Of a stretch of 64,000 nucleotides of DNA, positions 26,301 through 35,828 are shown in pieces. The first letter of the stretch is position 1. Each line of letters begins with the position of its first letter. Position numbers and translations under genes: made by a program. The stretch spans positions 8,077,501 through 8,141,500 of the forward strand of contig NC_089981.1 in assembly GCF_036417845.1 (NCBI RefSeq), read 5' to 3'. The DNA comes from Apteryx mantelli (Eukaryota > Chordata > Aves > Apterygiformes > Apterygidae). The notes beneath the pieces are model-generated. The model searched no databases. It was not told the origin of the DNA and saw only the letters and a list, made by a program, of their open reading frames with translations.

Positions 26301-29300
26301 AGATGAGCCGTTTCCTCCAAGGCCTGGCCAGCAAAAGCAAACCTTCCTTAACTGTAACGGGTAACTGCCCGTGTCCTTTCATTGAAATTCTTCTGATTGC
26401 TGGGACTTTCCAAGCTGTCGTGGCCATTGCAAGTGGGAGGGGCGTTAGATGAGGGAGGACAGAAGAGTTAGTCCAGGGTGCTTTGGTATCAAAAACTGCA
26501 AGCAGGAAGCACGGAGATATAACTAGGTGCTAGAGTTGTAGGACAGCAAGTAGCTCCAGCCGATCATCTGGAAGGAGACAGCCTCCTTTCCTCCACCAAA
26601 GATATCCACAGACAATTAGGCCAAAGAAATATGTTGTCTCTCCTCTTAGCTAAAAAAATGCAACGTGGGTTTGTGGAGTCACCTAGCTTCCCAGATTGGG
26701 AATGCAGGAGTGACTCACTTCGTAGGAAGAAAATTGAGGAATGGCCGGCTAAAAGGGCATAATAAAAACCCTGCAAAAAAGGCTTCATTTGCGATCTTTA
26801 AGCCACTATGCTTACATTCATATTTTGATATTGCAATGGGAAATTAATTCAATCCCACAATGGAGAAGTTAGCTTATGGGGTCCCAGCTGCGTCAGTAGT
26901 TTTTCTCACTCTCTCTTACCGTGCTGCTCAGGAAGGCTTCTGACCCACAGAACTTGGTCCAGTCTCTAGGCTCCTTGGCCTGAGCCACAAAAGGTCCTGC
27001 AGTACTGGGATGGCAAAAAAAAAGAAAAAAAAGGTGCTATTCACAGACGTGTTCCATGATAACAGAGCAAAAACCACGAGAAAGTTGTATTTGCAATCTA
27101 GGAGAGAGCACGCAAGGAAAGATGAAACCATCTGAATGAAGGAATCTAATAAATATCCTCCAGTTCTATGTGTTTTGCACTTTGTTAGATACAGCTAAGG
27201 CCTTTCAGAGCCCACGGCATTTCTTTTCCCAGGAGGGTTCTTCTGCTCCTTCCTGACCACCTTCTCCATTTCCAGTGGACCCCCTGCACCTAAACTTGAC
27301 CAAGGCAGAGGCCTCAAGGCTGCTCAGTCAAGACATCCTGAACATAAGAGCCTCACAGCCGGGGGGAAGAGATCCAGACCAGTGTGTGCTGGACAAAGAA
27401 CGACACCTTGAACATCTGTGTCTTGACTGATCACTTCCTTTGCAAACTTCTTGTTTTGCAGTTACGCTCCTAGCAATGCTTGTTGCCAGCCAACATGTCA
27501 CAGGCCCAGGTTCTTAATCGCTGGAGAGCCCGGGTACGGGCAAAGTTCCCACTTGGCGCCTGCACTAATACACGCGCTGGAGAGGTTTGCGGTTCACGTG
27601 CTGGACCTGCCGGCTCTCTTTGCTAGCAGCACCTCACCCGAAGAAAGATGCGCACAGGTACCTCTTCTCTCTGCAATCTCACAGGATGAATAGACTCAGG
27701 GGAAGCAGGCAGACCTCCCGCGGTTAATGGTGGTGGCCTGGCTTTCCTCTGCTTCCTGTGGTGTTTATTTCGCGCTGAAAGAACACTTTTCTTGTACGCT
27801 GAACAATGCAGAAGAAGGACGTTGTGCATGAGCATCTTTTCCATTCCAGGCTAAACAGTAAGGATGTTGCTAGCAGCTCAGGGAGCTCCAAGACGCTCTT
27901 GATAAAGCCCTCTGCATGGCAAGAGCTGCTGCTCATGACAGTGGGCTCTCCAGAGTTGTTTCCCTTGCCTCTTCAGGCTCTGTAGCTCCCAGGAGGCGCC
28001 TCTGCCTCAGCCTGACTGCACGTCCTGCCCTTTCTCTAGCCTCCCTCTTTATAACACTGAAATGCAACCCAGGCTTGGGAGGGGGGAAGAAAAGGGTTTC
28101 TTTTCTCTCATCACACCGCAGGGAAGAGGCAAGAACACGCTTGTTGGATTCGAGCGGTGTAGCAGTGGCCCCAGGCTGATGTGGACCCTGCTGAAGGGCT
28201 GGGCCTGTTTTTTCAAGCACACTGCCACTCGCACCGGGCGTGAGGCTCTGGGCGAGTTACCTGACATCTAAGCAGTTTGGAGATCAGGCAGAGATTCAGG
28301 CCTGCCTCTCGCTGTGTAGCTATGTCCAAGGAGTTGGGTCCAAGCAGCAATGTTACCTTATTCTTGGTGGCTTGTTTGGACGCTTTGTCTTGGTGCACTC
28401 CCGTTTTGCAGGCAATTTTGATTGATCCATTGTTGTTCAGCAGCAGCCTCTGCTACCCGCTTCAACAGTCTTCTCCAAACTTCCTTTTGACTAGTTGATC
28501 CGAGAAGCCCAGAGGACAGCACCGAGCATCCTTTCTATTCCACATGTCCATGCCTGGTGGGAGGCTGCTGGACTCACCTTGACAGCTACGCTCACAACAT
28601 TACTAGAGGGCATTCCAGCATATGCTCCAGTGCTGTTGCTCGCTACATTGGATGTTTGCCATGCAGATCTCCCGCCGAGGTATTTCTCTCACTGCCTTCC
28701 CGGCTTCTTTCAGTCTCATGTTAATTTATCACTCCATTAAGCACCCAAATACTGTGCTCTCCTAAGCCATTCAACACCGGCATTACTAGGGCACCCTGCT
28801 GGCATCTCTTCCCTCTGCAGTTGCCACAAGGCTTCAACATGAAGGGCAGCAAGGCAAGTAAATCCAAAACAGGCAACCTAGGAGATGCTCAGTGTCCTCC
28901 CTTGGAGCACTGGAACCTCAGGCCGCTTCACAGAGCTTTAATCCTAGAGGTGTTCCTTAAAGAAGATGCCCTAAATTGCCCTGCTGACCCACTACAATCT
29001 CGCCTTTAAGGCCAAGAAGCAAACTTGTTCTAGTCTCTCCCTTATTCAAAGCATTCCTCAGCTTCACTGGAAAAGGAATTCATCTTTGTGGAGCAGAACA
29101 CAAATTTGGGGGGGGGGGCGCTTACGGCTGCGCTGTCTTTTCTCCTCCCACCTCAGGTACGAGCTTTATTTTCTGAGCTTTATGGAGAAGTTTTCAATGT
29201 CCAGTCACCTAGCGAGGAGGAAGGGAGAAAGTTTTTCGAGGACTTGCTTGTCCAGCAAGCTGCTAAGCCTGCTGCACCACAAAAGAAAGCAGGTGAGCCT

Positions 29301-31437
29301 ATTCTACAAACACAGCGTTGCTATCTCTAGCTTAGCAGCCATTCAGCATTTGCTTTGGTAATAGATTTCCTGGCACGAAGGTTTACTCTGCTTGTGTCCG
29401 AGTATCATCACTTGGCTAACCTTTTCTGGTTGACTGAAGCTTGTCAGGCACGGGAAGTCCTCCTGCCTGTGGCATCACCAACTGAGCCTCGACTGCTGAC
29501 AGAGGAGGAAGAGAGGCAGCTCGAGGAGCAAGGGGACGAGACATGGCCAGCGGTGCCTGCAGAGTCCAGTACACCCCTCTCTACTGGCAAGTCCTTTCTT
29601 CCTTTTTTCTTTTTTCTTTTTTCTTTTTTCCTTTTTTGGATAAGGTGCCAATGACATTGATATCTTCCCTCTTGTCATGGCATACCTGCTTTTGGTGATG
29701 CCGGTGGCTTTATGCCAAAGGCATTCCATTTCCAAATTAGGTGCAGCACGTGAGGTCAGTCCCCAGGACAGTCACTCAATGTGCTGATGAAATAAAGCCC
29801 AGCCACAGAGCTTGGCTCACACTGTAAAACACTGGCCTCGATGGCCCCGCAACGGCTAACTCCTCAAATGTAACATGTTGTTTAGAGCAGTTGCTGAACA
29901 CTCCACAAGTTCTTATGGTAATAGGAAACAGTGAGGATTTTTCCTTTGCTTTTGCTTCCTTTTTCTCTTCCTCTCCCTCTTGCCTTCCTGCCCGCCACCC
30001 CCGCACCAAGTCATGGCCGTCTGTCTGTGAGGCCTAGGCAACCTCTGCTTTTGGAACACAGGGGAAGGAGAGCTTGTCTCCAAAGACTTTTCTGCTTCTC
30101 ACCTCTTTTACTTCCTGTGATGAGAGACGAAGCCACCTGAGCTTATTACCCTGCTTTGTGCTCATGCCTTCGGTCTACAGTCTGTTCTGTGCACAAAATC
30201 TTCAAGGGCATTCTTTTATGCATGATATAATCTAATAGTTCTTGCGCTTTTTAATTCTAATAACAATTGGACCCCCTTCGCTTGCTGCCCTCTCTCCCTC
30301 AACACATGCATGTAGTGAGCCAGCACAATGGTACTTCAGTCCCTCTCACCATTTCCCTTGTGCACCAAGTAAGATGACGGTGCTAGATTTTGCAGACAGA
30401 ACTGCTTAGCTAATGCTTTGGCTTGCTTTTTCTCCTATCTCTGTGCAGCTGCCTGCAGACAAAAGCGAAGGAGGAACGCATCGCCCTCAGAGAGCCTAGC
30501 AGAGAAGAGGAGGAAATGCTCACCCCCTGCTGAGAAGGAAACCAGCATCTCTCTCAGGGTAGGTTGGAGCTCACTGATCCACCTTTGCTTCCCGCTCTGC
30601 TGACGACCCTTGAGGCAAGAGGGCCTTTGCTGTGGCAGCCGCTGTCCTTTACTACAAAACGGACCATGGCAGTTCCCGCTGTTTTCAGAGAAGTTCACTT
30701 GCAGTTAGGATTGTGGAGGTGACTGATAGCCTGAGCAGCAGCACAATGCTAGCTGAAACTGGAGCCTTGCTTTTTCTCGCAAGTCGGACACAGCAGCTCA
30801 TTTCCTCCATGGAAATCTGCTGCGATATTTAGTCTGTTCTTGGACGTTTCACTCCTTCTTTATTTAGCCATACAAGGAAGGAGGATGCGAGTTGTGTGGG
30901 ACCATTTTCTTTTGTGTCTGAACACATCGAGAGCCTATTCAAATGATCTCGTGCTAACGCAAACTTGTACTGTCTCCCTTTTTTCTTCAGCAACTGCTGA
31001 ATGTCGTTGGCGACGCAACAAAGCACTGCAACATCCGCCACCTCGAAAAACTACATCTGGTGCTCAGCCAGTGTGTTTACCACCATCGGCAAGACGATGA
31101 CAAAACGCAGTTGATAGAGGTACTTTGGTTACACAGCACTTCCTGTCACTGTTCTGCACTTCTTCCTTGTGCACAGTGGATATCCTGCTTATTCGCTATT
31201 CCTCTTTCCTGCTTAGCAGTCCGTGTTACATACGAGTTGCTGACTTCCACCTGGAAGGCATCTACTCAGACTTTCATTTTATACAAAGCAGCTAGCTACA
31301 GGATCTTACATTTCTATTCCAGTTTATAGCAAGTTTGCCTGTGTTTAGGTGGCAATTATTATTCCTTTTTTATCTTTTTTTTAATCTTTTTTTAGGAAAT
31401 GAAGGAAGAAATTGAAAACTTCTCCCATGCTCAGTAA
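20268..31437 (+). CDS. ATAD2-like: ATAD2-like AAA+ ATPase gene, multi-exon, bromodomain missing, one apparent frameshift
   Basis: ATAD2 and ATAD2B are nuclear chromatin proteins. They have an acidic N-terminus, two AAA+ domains (the second degenerate) and a bromodomain that reads acetylated histones. Here about 20 exons with GT-AG (twice GC-AG) borders reproduce the order of ATAD2: acidic/YNLR exons, linker ([11 protein letters not shown]), AAA1 (GPPGTGKT), AAA2 (GEPGYGQ), post-AAA helices and the ATAD2 C-terminus ending NFSHAQ-stop. Exon phases agree at nearly every junction. The protein would be about 875 residues against roughly 1390 in the family. Oddities: one exon type is present four times in tandem, Walker B reads FFNEIDG, the bromodomain region is absent, the 22.1 kb exon has no clear acceptor, and the exon ending at 28679 is one base short. 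It is either a young pseudogene or a degenerating paralog. Intron retention excludes a processed copy. Confidence 0.88.
20450..20507 (+). CDS. ATAD2-like exon, tandem copy A
   Basis: Acceptor CCCTATAG. Translates to [18 protein letters not shown], the closest of the four copies to the ATAD2 'RYxLRQRK..YQAPLE' segment that follows the acidic region. The donor position that is GT in copies B-D is GC here (AAA|GCAGG), so splicing may be weak. Phase 0 to 1. Confidence 0.75.
20634..20744 (+). CDS. ATAD2-like exon, tandem copy B
   Basis: 111 nt, phase 1-1. Acidic stretch [11 protein letters not shown], then [17 protein letters not shown]; donor AAT|GTGGAT. Flanking intron sequence is repeated with copies A, C and D. 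Confidence 0.75.
20875..20979 (+). CDS. ATAD2-like exon, tandem copy C
   Basis: 105 nt, phase 1-1. The most acidic copy ([14 protein letters not shown]), then [16 protein letters not shown]; donor GAAG|GTAGGC. Confidence 0.75.
21106..21216 (+). CDS. ATAD2-like exon, tandem copy D
   Basis: 111 nt, phase 1-1. [12 protein letters not shown], then [18 protein letters not shown]; donor GAAA|GTAGGT. Confidence 0.75.
21463..21529 (+). CDS. ATAD2-like exon, basic Ser/Pro/Arg linker
   Basis: Acceptor TTTCTTCAG, donor ACAG|GTTGGT. It accepts phase 1 from the tandem array. [13 protein letters not shown]...CCRRTNR resembles the ATAD2 linker SPxRPRYR...YCKRMNR. It ends in phase 2. The following serine-rich exon of ATAD2 was not found as a separate exon. 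Confidence 0.6.
22068..22175 (+). CDS. ATAD2-like exon upstream of AAA1 (acceptor unclear)
   Basis: [19 protein letters not shown]...[11 protein letters not shown] matches the ATAD2 segment CLPLNFRKDELK...ADVDPMQLDSS. The donor TTCA|GTAAGC is good (phase 0). Upstream is a polypyrimidine tract that runs into CACATCTGG with no AG at the expected junction, so the acceptor may have been lost. The start given is the beginning of clear similarity. Confidence 0.65.
22396..22511 (+). CDS. ATAD2-like exon, start of AAA1
   Basis: Acceptor CTCTTTAG, donor [29 protein letters not shown] then [17 protein letters not shown] is the N-terminal part of the first AAA+ domain. Phase 0 to 2. Confidence 0.88.
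23058..23232 (+). CDS. ATAD2-like exon, AAA1 Walker A
   Basis: Acceptor GTTGCAG, donor CAG|GTAAGG. Contains the intact P-loop GPPGTGKT, then [20 protein letters not shown] and WVGESERQL, all near-identical to ATAD2. Phase 2 to 0. Confidence 0.93.
23535..23623 (+). CDS. ATAD2-like exon, AAA1 Walker B (Asp to Asn)
   Basis: [17 protein letters not shown] then [12 protein letters not shown]. The Walker B aspartate (FFDEIDG in the family) is Asn, codon AAT at 23568-23570; the following catalytic Glu is kept. Acceptor TTCCAG, donor CACAG|GTACTT. Confidence 0.92.
23965..24124 (+). CDS. ATAD2-like exon, AAA1 sensor 1 and Arg finger
   Basis: [21 protein letters not shown] (sensor Asn) and then [11 protein letters not shown] with the arginine-finger residues are intact. 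Acceptor TTGGTAG, donor GAG|GTAAGG. Phase 2 to 0. Confidence 0.93.
24987..25077 (+). CDS. ATAD2-like exon, AAA1 lid
   Basis: [13 protein letters not shown] then [11 protein letters not shown]. Acceptor GTTTGTAG, donor GTCG|GTAAGA. Phase 0 to 1. Confidence 0.9.
25472..25786 (+). CDS. ATAD2-like exon, end of AAA1 and linker
   Basis: 315 nt. [15 protein letters not shown] (sensor 2 region) then [25 protein letters not shown] and LQRVFPHA follow ATAD2 residue by residue with scattered changes. Acceptor TTGCTCAG, donor CCAG|GTAGGG. Phase 1 to 1. Confidence 0.92.
26255..26360 (+). CDS. ATAD2-like exon, acidic linker between AAA domains
   Basis: [19 protein letters not shown] then [11 protein letters not shown], matching the position and acidic character of the ATAD2 inter-AAA linker rather than its exact sequence. 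Acceptor TTTCTTAG, donor CGG|GTAACT. Phase 1 to 2. Confidence 0.75.
27462..27657 (+). CDS. ATAD2-like exon, degenerate AAA2
   Basis: [20 protein letters not shown] then [17 protein letters not shown] match ATAD2 'FRPRILIVGEPGFGQGSHLAPA'. The family's second P-loop already lacks the GKT signature. Acceptor TTTTGCAG, donor CAG|GTACCT. Phase 2 to 0. Confidence 0.92.
28495..28679 (+). CDS. ATAD2-like exon, AAA2 C-terminal part, one base short
   Basis: [26 protein letters not shown] and [10 protein letters not shown] match ATAD2. The exon is 185 nt and ends CTCCCGCCGAG|GTATTT, whereas the family ends LPEE in phase 0 and the next exon also starts in phase 0. One nucleotide is missing near 28671-28679, which puts all downstream exons out of frame. 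Confidence 0.9.
29157..29292 (+). CDS. ATAD2-like exon, post-AAA2 helices
   Basis: [16 protein letters not shown] then [16 protein letters not shown] match 'GEIFNVQ...TKFFEDLILKQAAKP' of ATAD2. Acceptor CCACCTCAG, donor GCAG|GTGAGC. Phase 0 to 1. Confidence 0.9.
29440..29586 (+). CDS. ATAD2-like fused exon across the missing bromodomain
   Basis: The first half ([20 protein letters not shown] then [14 protein letters not shown]) matches the ATAD2 segment just before the bromodomain. The second half (AESSTPLST) resembles the TPSTP stretch well after it. The expected FLRNVTHRL...bromodomain sequence is absent. Acceptor TGACTGAAG, and a GC donor ACTG|GCAAGT in phase 1 that matches the next exon. 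Confidence 0.75.
29591..29638. repeat. (CTTTTTT)n pyrimidine tract
   Basis: Repeated CTTTTTT units directly after the GC donor of the fused exon. Confidence 0.85.
30449..30558 (+). CDS. ATAD2-like exon, basic region after the bromodomain
   Basis: Acceptor CTGTGCAG, donor [20 protein letters not shown] then [13 protein letters not shown] resembles the LKRKIRKK...KKRRKISQ nuclear-localisation-like region of ATAD2. Phase 1 to 0. Confidence 0.7.
30991..31119 (+). CDS. ATAD2-like penultimate exon
   Basis: [20 protein letters not shown] then [21 protein letters not shown] matches ATAD2 'LYAVISQCIYRHRKDHDKTSLI'. Acceptor TTCTTCAG, donor GAG|GTACTT. Phase 0 to 0. The long acidic stretch that precedes this in ATAD2 was not found. 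Confidence 0.9.
31396..31437 (+). CDS. ATAD2-like last coding exon
   Basis: Acceptor TTTTTTTAG after a long pyrimidine tract. [17 protein letters not shown] matches the ATAD2 C-terminus KMEQEVENFS. The stop is TAA at 31435-31437. Confidence 0.88.
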   Translation, partial: EMKEEIENFSHAQ

Positions 31438-31577
31438 CAGGAAACATGCTTCTACTCTGCCATTCTTTTTCATTATTTGCTGTTTAGTCCTCAGTGCACA
31501 ATTCAGTGAAGAGAGCCTGTAGTTATCATATAAAGACATCTGTTTGTATATATATCCAAATATAGCGAGGCTATACC

Positions 31578-31583
31578 AATAAA
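31578..31583 (+). promoter_or_regulatory. Poly(A) signal AATAAA of the ATAD2-like gene
   Basis: Canonical AATAAA 141 nt after the stop codon, followed by T/GT-rich sequence (TTTGTTGCTGTTGGTGTT) near 31620. Confidence 0.75.
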
Positions 31584-31989
31584 GCTCATATCAATCCTTT
31601 TAAGCTTTCTTACTGGCTGTTTGTTGCTGTTGGTGTTCCATACCTATTGCGTATACATACATGATCTGTTGACATCGAGGTGTTTGGCCTTCCTTTCGCA
31701 TGTGCATTGCCTGAAAGTCTCGTGCCTGGCATTTTTAGGAGACCAATGGTCGTCAGTGCCTTTGACCTACACACATCTGGACGTCTTCCAAGTAATCTCA
31801 GTGCCTCTCTCAAAAGAAAGCAACGGAAAACTCGACCATCTTTGCCCAAACGGTGACAGGCGGTTTTTCTGGCGTCGCCTGGGCTACTGCCTATGCCGTT
31901 GTCATTTAGGCAAGGTTGCAAGGCAGCGCAGAGGTCATTCTTCTTCGGACCTGCTCGCGCCCCCAGGGCTTCTCAGAGAAGGAAAACAA

Positions 31990-32740
31990 AGCTGCAGCAA
32001 GCGTCGGGGAGGAAAACTCTTCCCCAGGCAGCGGCACTTTGCTGTGCTCGGGGCGCCCCGCGCCCGGGCACGTCTCAGCCCGCAGCGCTGCCTGCTGCCC
32101 GCCGCCCACCCCAGCAGCTCTCCTCCGCCCCCTCGGCGGCAAGCGGCGCTCGCGCTCTCTCGGCCCCTCGCCTCGGCCCCGGCCCCCCTTCTCAGCCCGC
32201 CAGTGCCCCCGGCAGCCGCTCCGCCGCCGGGCACGGCTATCCCGGCACAGCTCTCCGCCCGGGCGGCCGAGCCGCGCCGAGCCGAGCCGAGCCGAGCCGA
32301 GCCGCGCCAGCCCCCGGCTCCCCCGGCGCCCACCCCCGCCCGCAGCGCCCACCCGGCCCCCACCCGCCGCCACCCGCCGCGACCCCCAGTGCCGCCGGCA
32401 GCCGCGCTCCGCGCCGGGAGCCGCCCTCGCGGCGGGAAGCGCCCCCGAGCCCCGCCGAGGCTGCGAGCCTGCCCGGGGCTGCAGCGCCCACGGCGCCGGC
32501 TGCCCCCGCACCCTCGCCCCCGCCGCGCCTGTCGCGCTCTCAGCTCCGCGCAGCGGCCCCGCGCCCCGACGCCTCGCCGCCCGGCGCCCGCGCTCTGCCC
32601 CGCCGCTGCCCCGGCCCGCCTCGCCCCGCCGCAGCCTGTGCTAGCGCGCCCCGCAGCCGCGGCGCTCCAGCCCAGGGCGCTGCTCTTCCCCAGCGCTCTC
32701 CTGCTCGCCCCCACTGAGGCTCAGCGCCTTCGCCCCAGAT
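31990..32740. promoter_or_regulatory. CpG island, candidate promoter of unknown gene
   Basis: About 750 bp of extreme GC content with dense undepleted CpG, unlike anything else in the window. It lies just 3' of the ATAD2-like gene and about 3 kb 5' of the MRGPR pseudogene. Overlapping open frames of 200-535 codons in five frames follow from the low stop frequency. I see no protein family in them. Confidence 0.8.
32267..32303. repeat. (GCCGA)n repeat
   Basis: GCCGA pentamers, mostly perfect, within the CpG island. Confidence 0.9.
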
Positions 32741-33881
32741 GCGACCAGCGTGTTCGTTGCACTGCTTTAAAGGCTCGTGTCTGGCATTGTAACACAAGAA
32801 ATCGGCTTGGGGCAATGGTAGCTCCCTTGCCAGGCTTGCTTACCTGGATCGGCAGCGGTAATGGGCCTTCTTCGCAACGGAGAGCTGCCAGAGGCTGGTC
32901 ACAGCCTGCCCTTCTGAGCGCAGATCCAAAAGCTGCCCTGGCAGATGGCCGTTGGCAGACGTCCATCGCAGAGCAAGCGGCCACAGGAGCGTCGTCTTTC
33001 TTTTCCTGCTTCTGCCCGCTGCAAACAGAAATCAAGCAAACAGCAGGCAAGAAAATCAGGAGGAGAGAGTGCTCCTGCCCTTCCCCTTTGTGCAGTGCAG
33101 TGCTGTGCGATGCAGCAGGAAGAGCCGAGAGCGAACAGCTGAAGGCGCCACACACACTTTACCCCAGACTTTGGAGAAACTCCAAGGCAGCTAAGCGCTT
33201 ACGAAGGAAACAACCACCCGAGCTGTAAAACTGTGAGCATCCCTCAAGGGACACAGCCTTTGCTGATCTGGTTTTACATTTGACTCACTGTGTCCCCTCA
33301 GAGAGGGCTGCTGCCCAGGTGCTCCTGCTCCTCCACCTCTTCTACCCTTTCACTTGAAAAGCCCTCCCTCCTGCTCTCTCTCCTTGCTGCTAGCACTGGT
33401 GTTGAATGGTGGTGCTCCACGTAGGGCTGCTGCTTGCCTAGGTGCTTGCCCAGCACTCCCTGGCAGGGCAGCGCTACCCAATGCAGTGCACTTGCCCTGG
33501 ATGACGGGAGCATCAGTGCAGCCCTCTTTGTCTTCAAGAGGTTCAGAAACCTCTTAGCCTGGGATTTGCACCTGCATCTTAGGGAGGAGAGTGTGCTGGG
33601 AACTGACAAGTATGGACTTGGTGGTGTGGCTGTGTGTTTCCTTCCCCTTCGGAACGAGCAACAGATGAATCCTCTTGCTGGAGGGCCTTCAAAAGCACTT
33701 GCCTCCTCTGCAGAAGGCATCCACCACTGCCCCAGAATGAAATTGTCCCACACCAAGAGGAAGCTCTCAGCACCTCTATTTGTGGCTCAACACAGGTCCT
33801 GCAGAGAGAAGGGTTCCAAGCCATGTCTCTGCAAAATAATTTCTCTTTTCCTGCTTCTGATGCTCTGAAAATGAGTATGCC

Positions 33882-33976
33882 ATGACAGCTTCCTCCACAT
33901 CTGGCCCTGCCTTGCTGACCGTCTCTTCCAAGTTGCTGGCTGTAGCAGAGACTTGTCACGGCCAGAGAAAGCAAGC

Positions 33977-34022
<46 letters not shown>

Positions 34023-34973
34023 AGAGGGTTTCCTTGCTCTGGAGTCCACCTTCACTGCCCGGTGGGAGCAAGGGAGGGCATTTCCACCTGCTGGCCTGCA
34101 AGAAACCTGTCATGCTTACAGTGCAGCCTCTCAGCAGTAAGGGCCACCAGTGAGCAGCATCAGCCACTCAGAAATCTGGGAGAGGCTCCAGGGAAAAAGC
34201 GGAGAGAGCCAAGCATGTGCTGGAGAGACTCCTGGGCCCAGGAAGGAAGCTGTGGCTCTATATGCCGCAGGGAGGTTTGTCTCAACGGGTTGTGCTGCAT
34301 CCAGCGACCCGGCACCTGCCCAGTGGGCCATCACTCCAGGGCTCTCTTAGGCTGCTGCTGCGATCCAGTGAAGCCACAGCCAGGCACAAGCAATCTGACC
34401 GAGGAAGAGGTGGGGCACGCTGCCCGCCTGGCCTCTCTGCCTCTGCACATGAGACTTCCTTCCAGGCTCCTCCAGGGAGCAAGTGGCATCTGTCTCCATG
34501 CATTCAGACCCCTTCTTCCATCTTCCCTAGCAAAACTCCCCTGCAGCCTCGGTACATGTTTGCTACTCACACAAAGTCCTTGGCTGTCCAGATTCCCCTT
34601 TGATTTGGCGCTATCCATCGCGGTGTCCCTGCAGGCAACAGGCAGCGCCATGGGGTTCCTGCGCTGCTGCCTGCCAGCTGGCTCCCCTGAGCTCCCCCAG
34701 GCAGGGCCAAGTTACTCTCCTGCAGAAGCTGACTGCAATTTGCTAAGATCCCGCATACCAGTGCACTGCAGGAATCTGCTGGAGCAGATGGACTGCTCAC
34801 CTTTGCCTGGCACTCAGGCAAAGTCTCCATGGTCCTGGCACTTCCTATCGTTGACTAGGCAAGAGAACAAAGACTGCATGTGGGAAATGCATGTGGTGCT
34901 TCATTTTAGAAATCACTGCTTTCCAAAGTCACTCTGCTGGTGCGGAGGGAACTGTAAAGGCACACCATTCTAG
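33882..34973 (+). CDS. Hypothetical 363-codon open frame over a (CTG)14 run
   Basis: The longest single open frame in the window that is not a transposon or CpG-island shadow. It opens with ATG at 33882. A (CTG)14 run gives 14 consecutive Leu around residues 33-46, followed by a Cys- and Ser-rich sequence with no domain I recognise. The Leu run could mimic a signal or membrane segment. The local sequence is C-rich and stop-poor on both strands, so chance is quite possible. Confidence 0.15.
33978..34019. repeat. (CTG)14 trinucleotide repeat
   Basis: Fourteen uninterrupted CTG units. Confidence 0.97.
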
Positions 34974-35770
34974 TGGCTTACCTCCAACGCAAGGAGCTTA
35001 ATTGAGGGAAGTCTGGTCACTCTGGTTGCCCCTGGAGCAGTGATGTGCAGAAAACACAAGGCATCTACCAGGTGATGTTTCCATGTAACACAGGCAATGG
35101 ACAAAGGCGGAGCTCTGTAATACCAAGCTCTTCTTTTCCCTCTCTCCTGCAAGGCAGCAGAAGGTTTAAAAGTGCTATCCCACACTGCAAGACATCCTGC
35201 AGCAGGCAGGAATCCAGCTGTGCTCACGGCAAGCCCCTCTCTGCCATGTACTCAGTCCTGCTACTCTACCTGCTTCCAGCAGAGGAAAAAGCAGCTTTCC
35301 CTTTTCAATGGAGGCCAAAGTGAGCCATGGTGACAGCTAGATGAGGCTGGTGTCAATTTGCAAGCTCATGGCTAAGCAGCTCAGGGAGCTCTGCATGTTT
35401 ACACATGGGCTCTCTGCGCCCGGAGGAGGCTGTGGACTTAGGCGGATCTTGTGGGAGCAGCTCTCCATTGCTCTTGGGACTCTCCAGGACCCCTCCTTTT
35501 TGACATCCCCTGTTTGCAGCAATTCCACCCCATCCCCACCGCTCTCTGTCTCTCTTTTTCTCCCAGATGTCTCTTGCCCCGAACCTCCAGCCTGTCTCCA
35601 CCTCTCCCTGCTGCCCCAAGACAGGCTCTTTTCAGGCCTTTCCCGGTTACTCACGGGGGGAGGTGGTCCTTCCCACCCCAGCCCGGGGCTTGGCGTGGGG
35701 GAGTGGGGAGGGAAGGCGAGTGCTGGGAGTGCTGATGCCCCTGATCTCCTCTCTCCTTCCTTGTCTCTCC

Positions 35771-35773
35771 TAG
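35771..35773 (+). promoter_or_regulatory. Splice acceptor before the MRGPR coding exon
   Basis: CTTGTCTCTCCTAG followed 55 nt later by the CACCATGG start context. MRGPR and OR genes commonly have a non-coding 5' exon joined to a single coding exon. Confidence 0.55.
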
Positions 35774-35828
35774 GAGGTGGCGGGAGAGGGGAGAGGGACA
35801 AGACGACACCGACAGCAGGGGCTTCACC

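Noticed and set aside
31621..33228. 535-codon plus-strand open frame and several 200-270-codon frames on both strands across 31.6-33.2 kb
   Set aside because: They overlap in five frames over a CpG island, where stops are rare. Composition is simple Pro/Arg/Ala repetition and no domain is visible.
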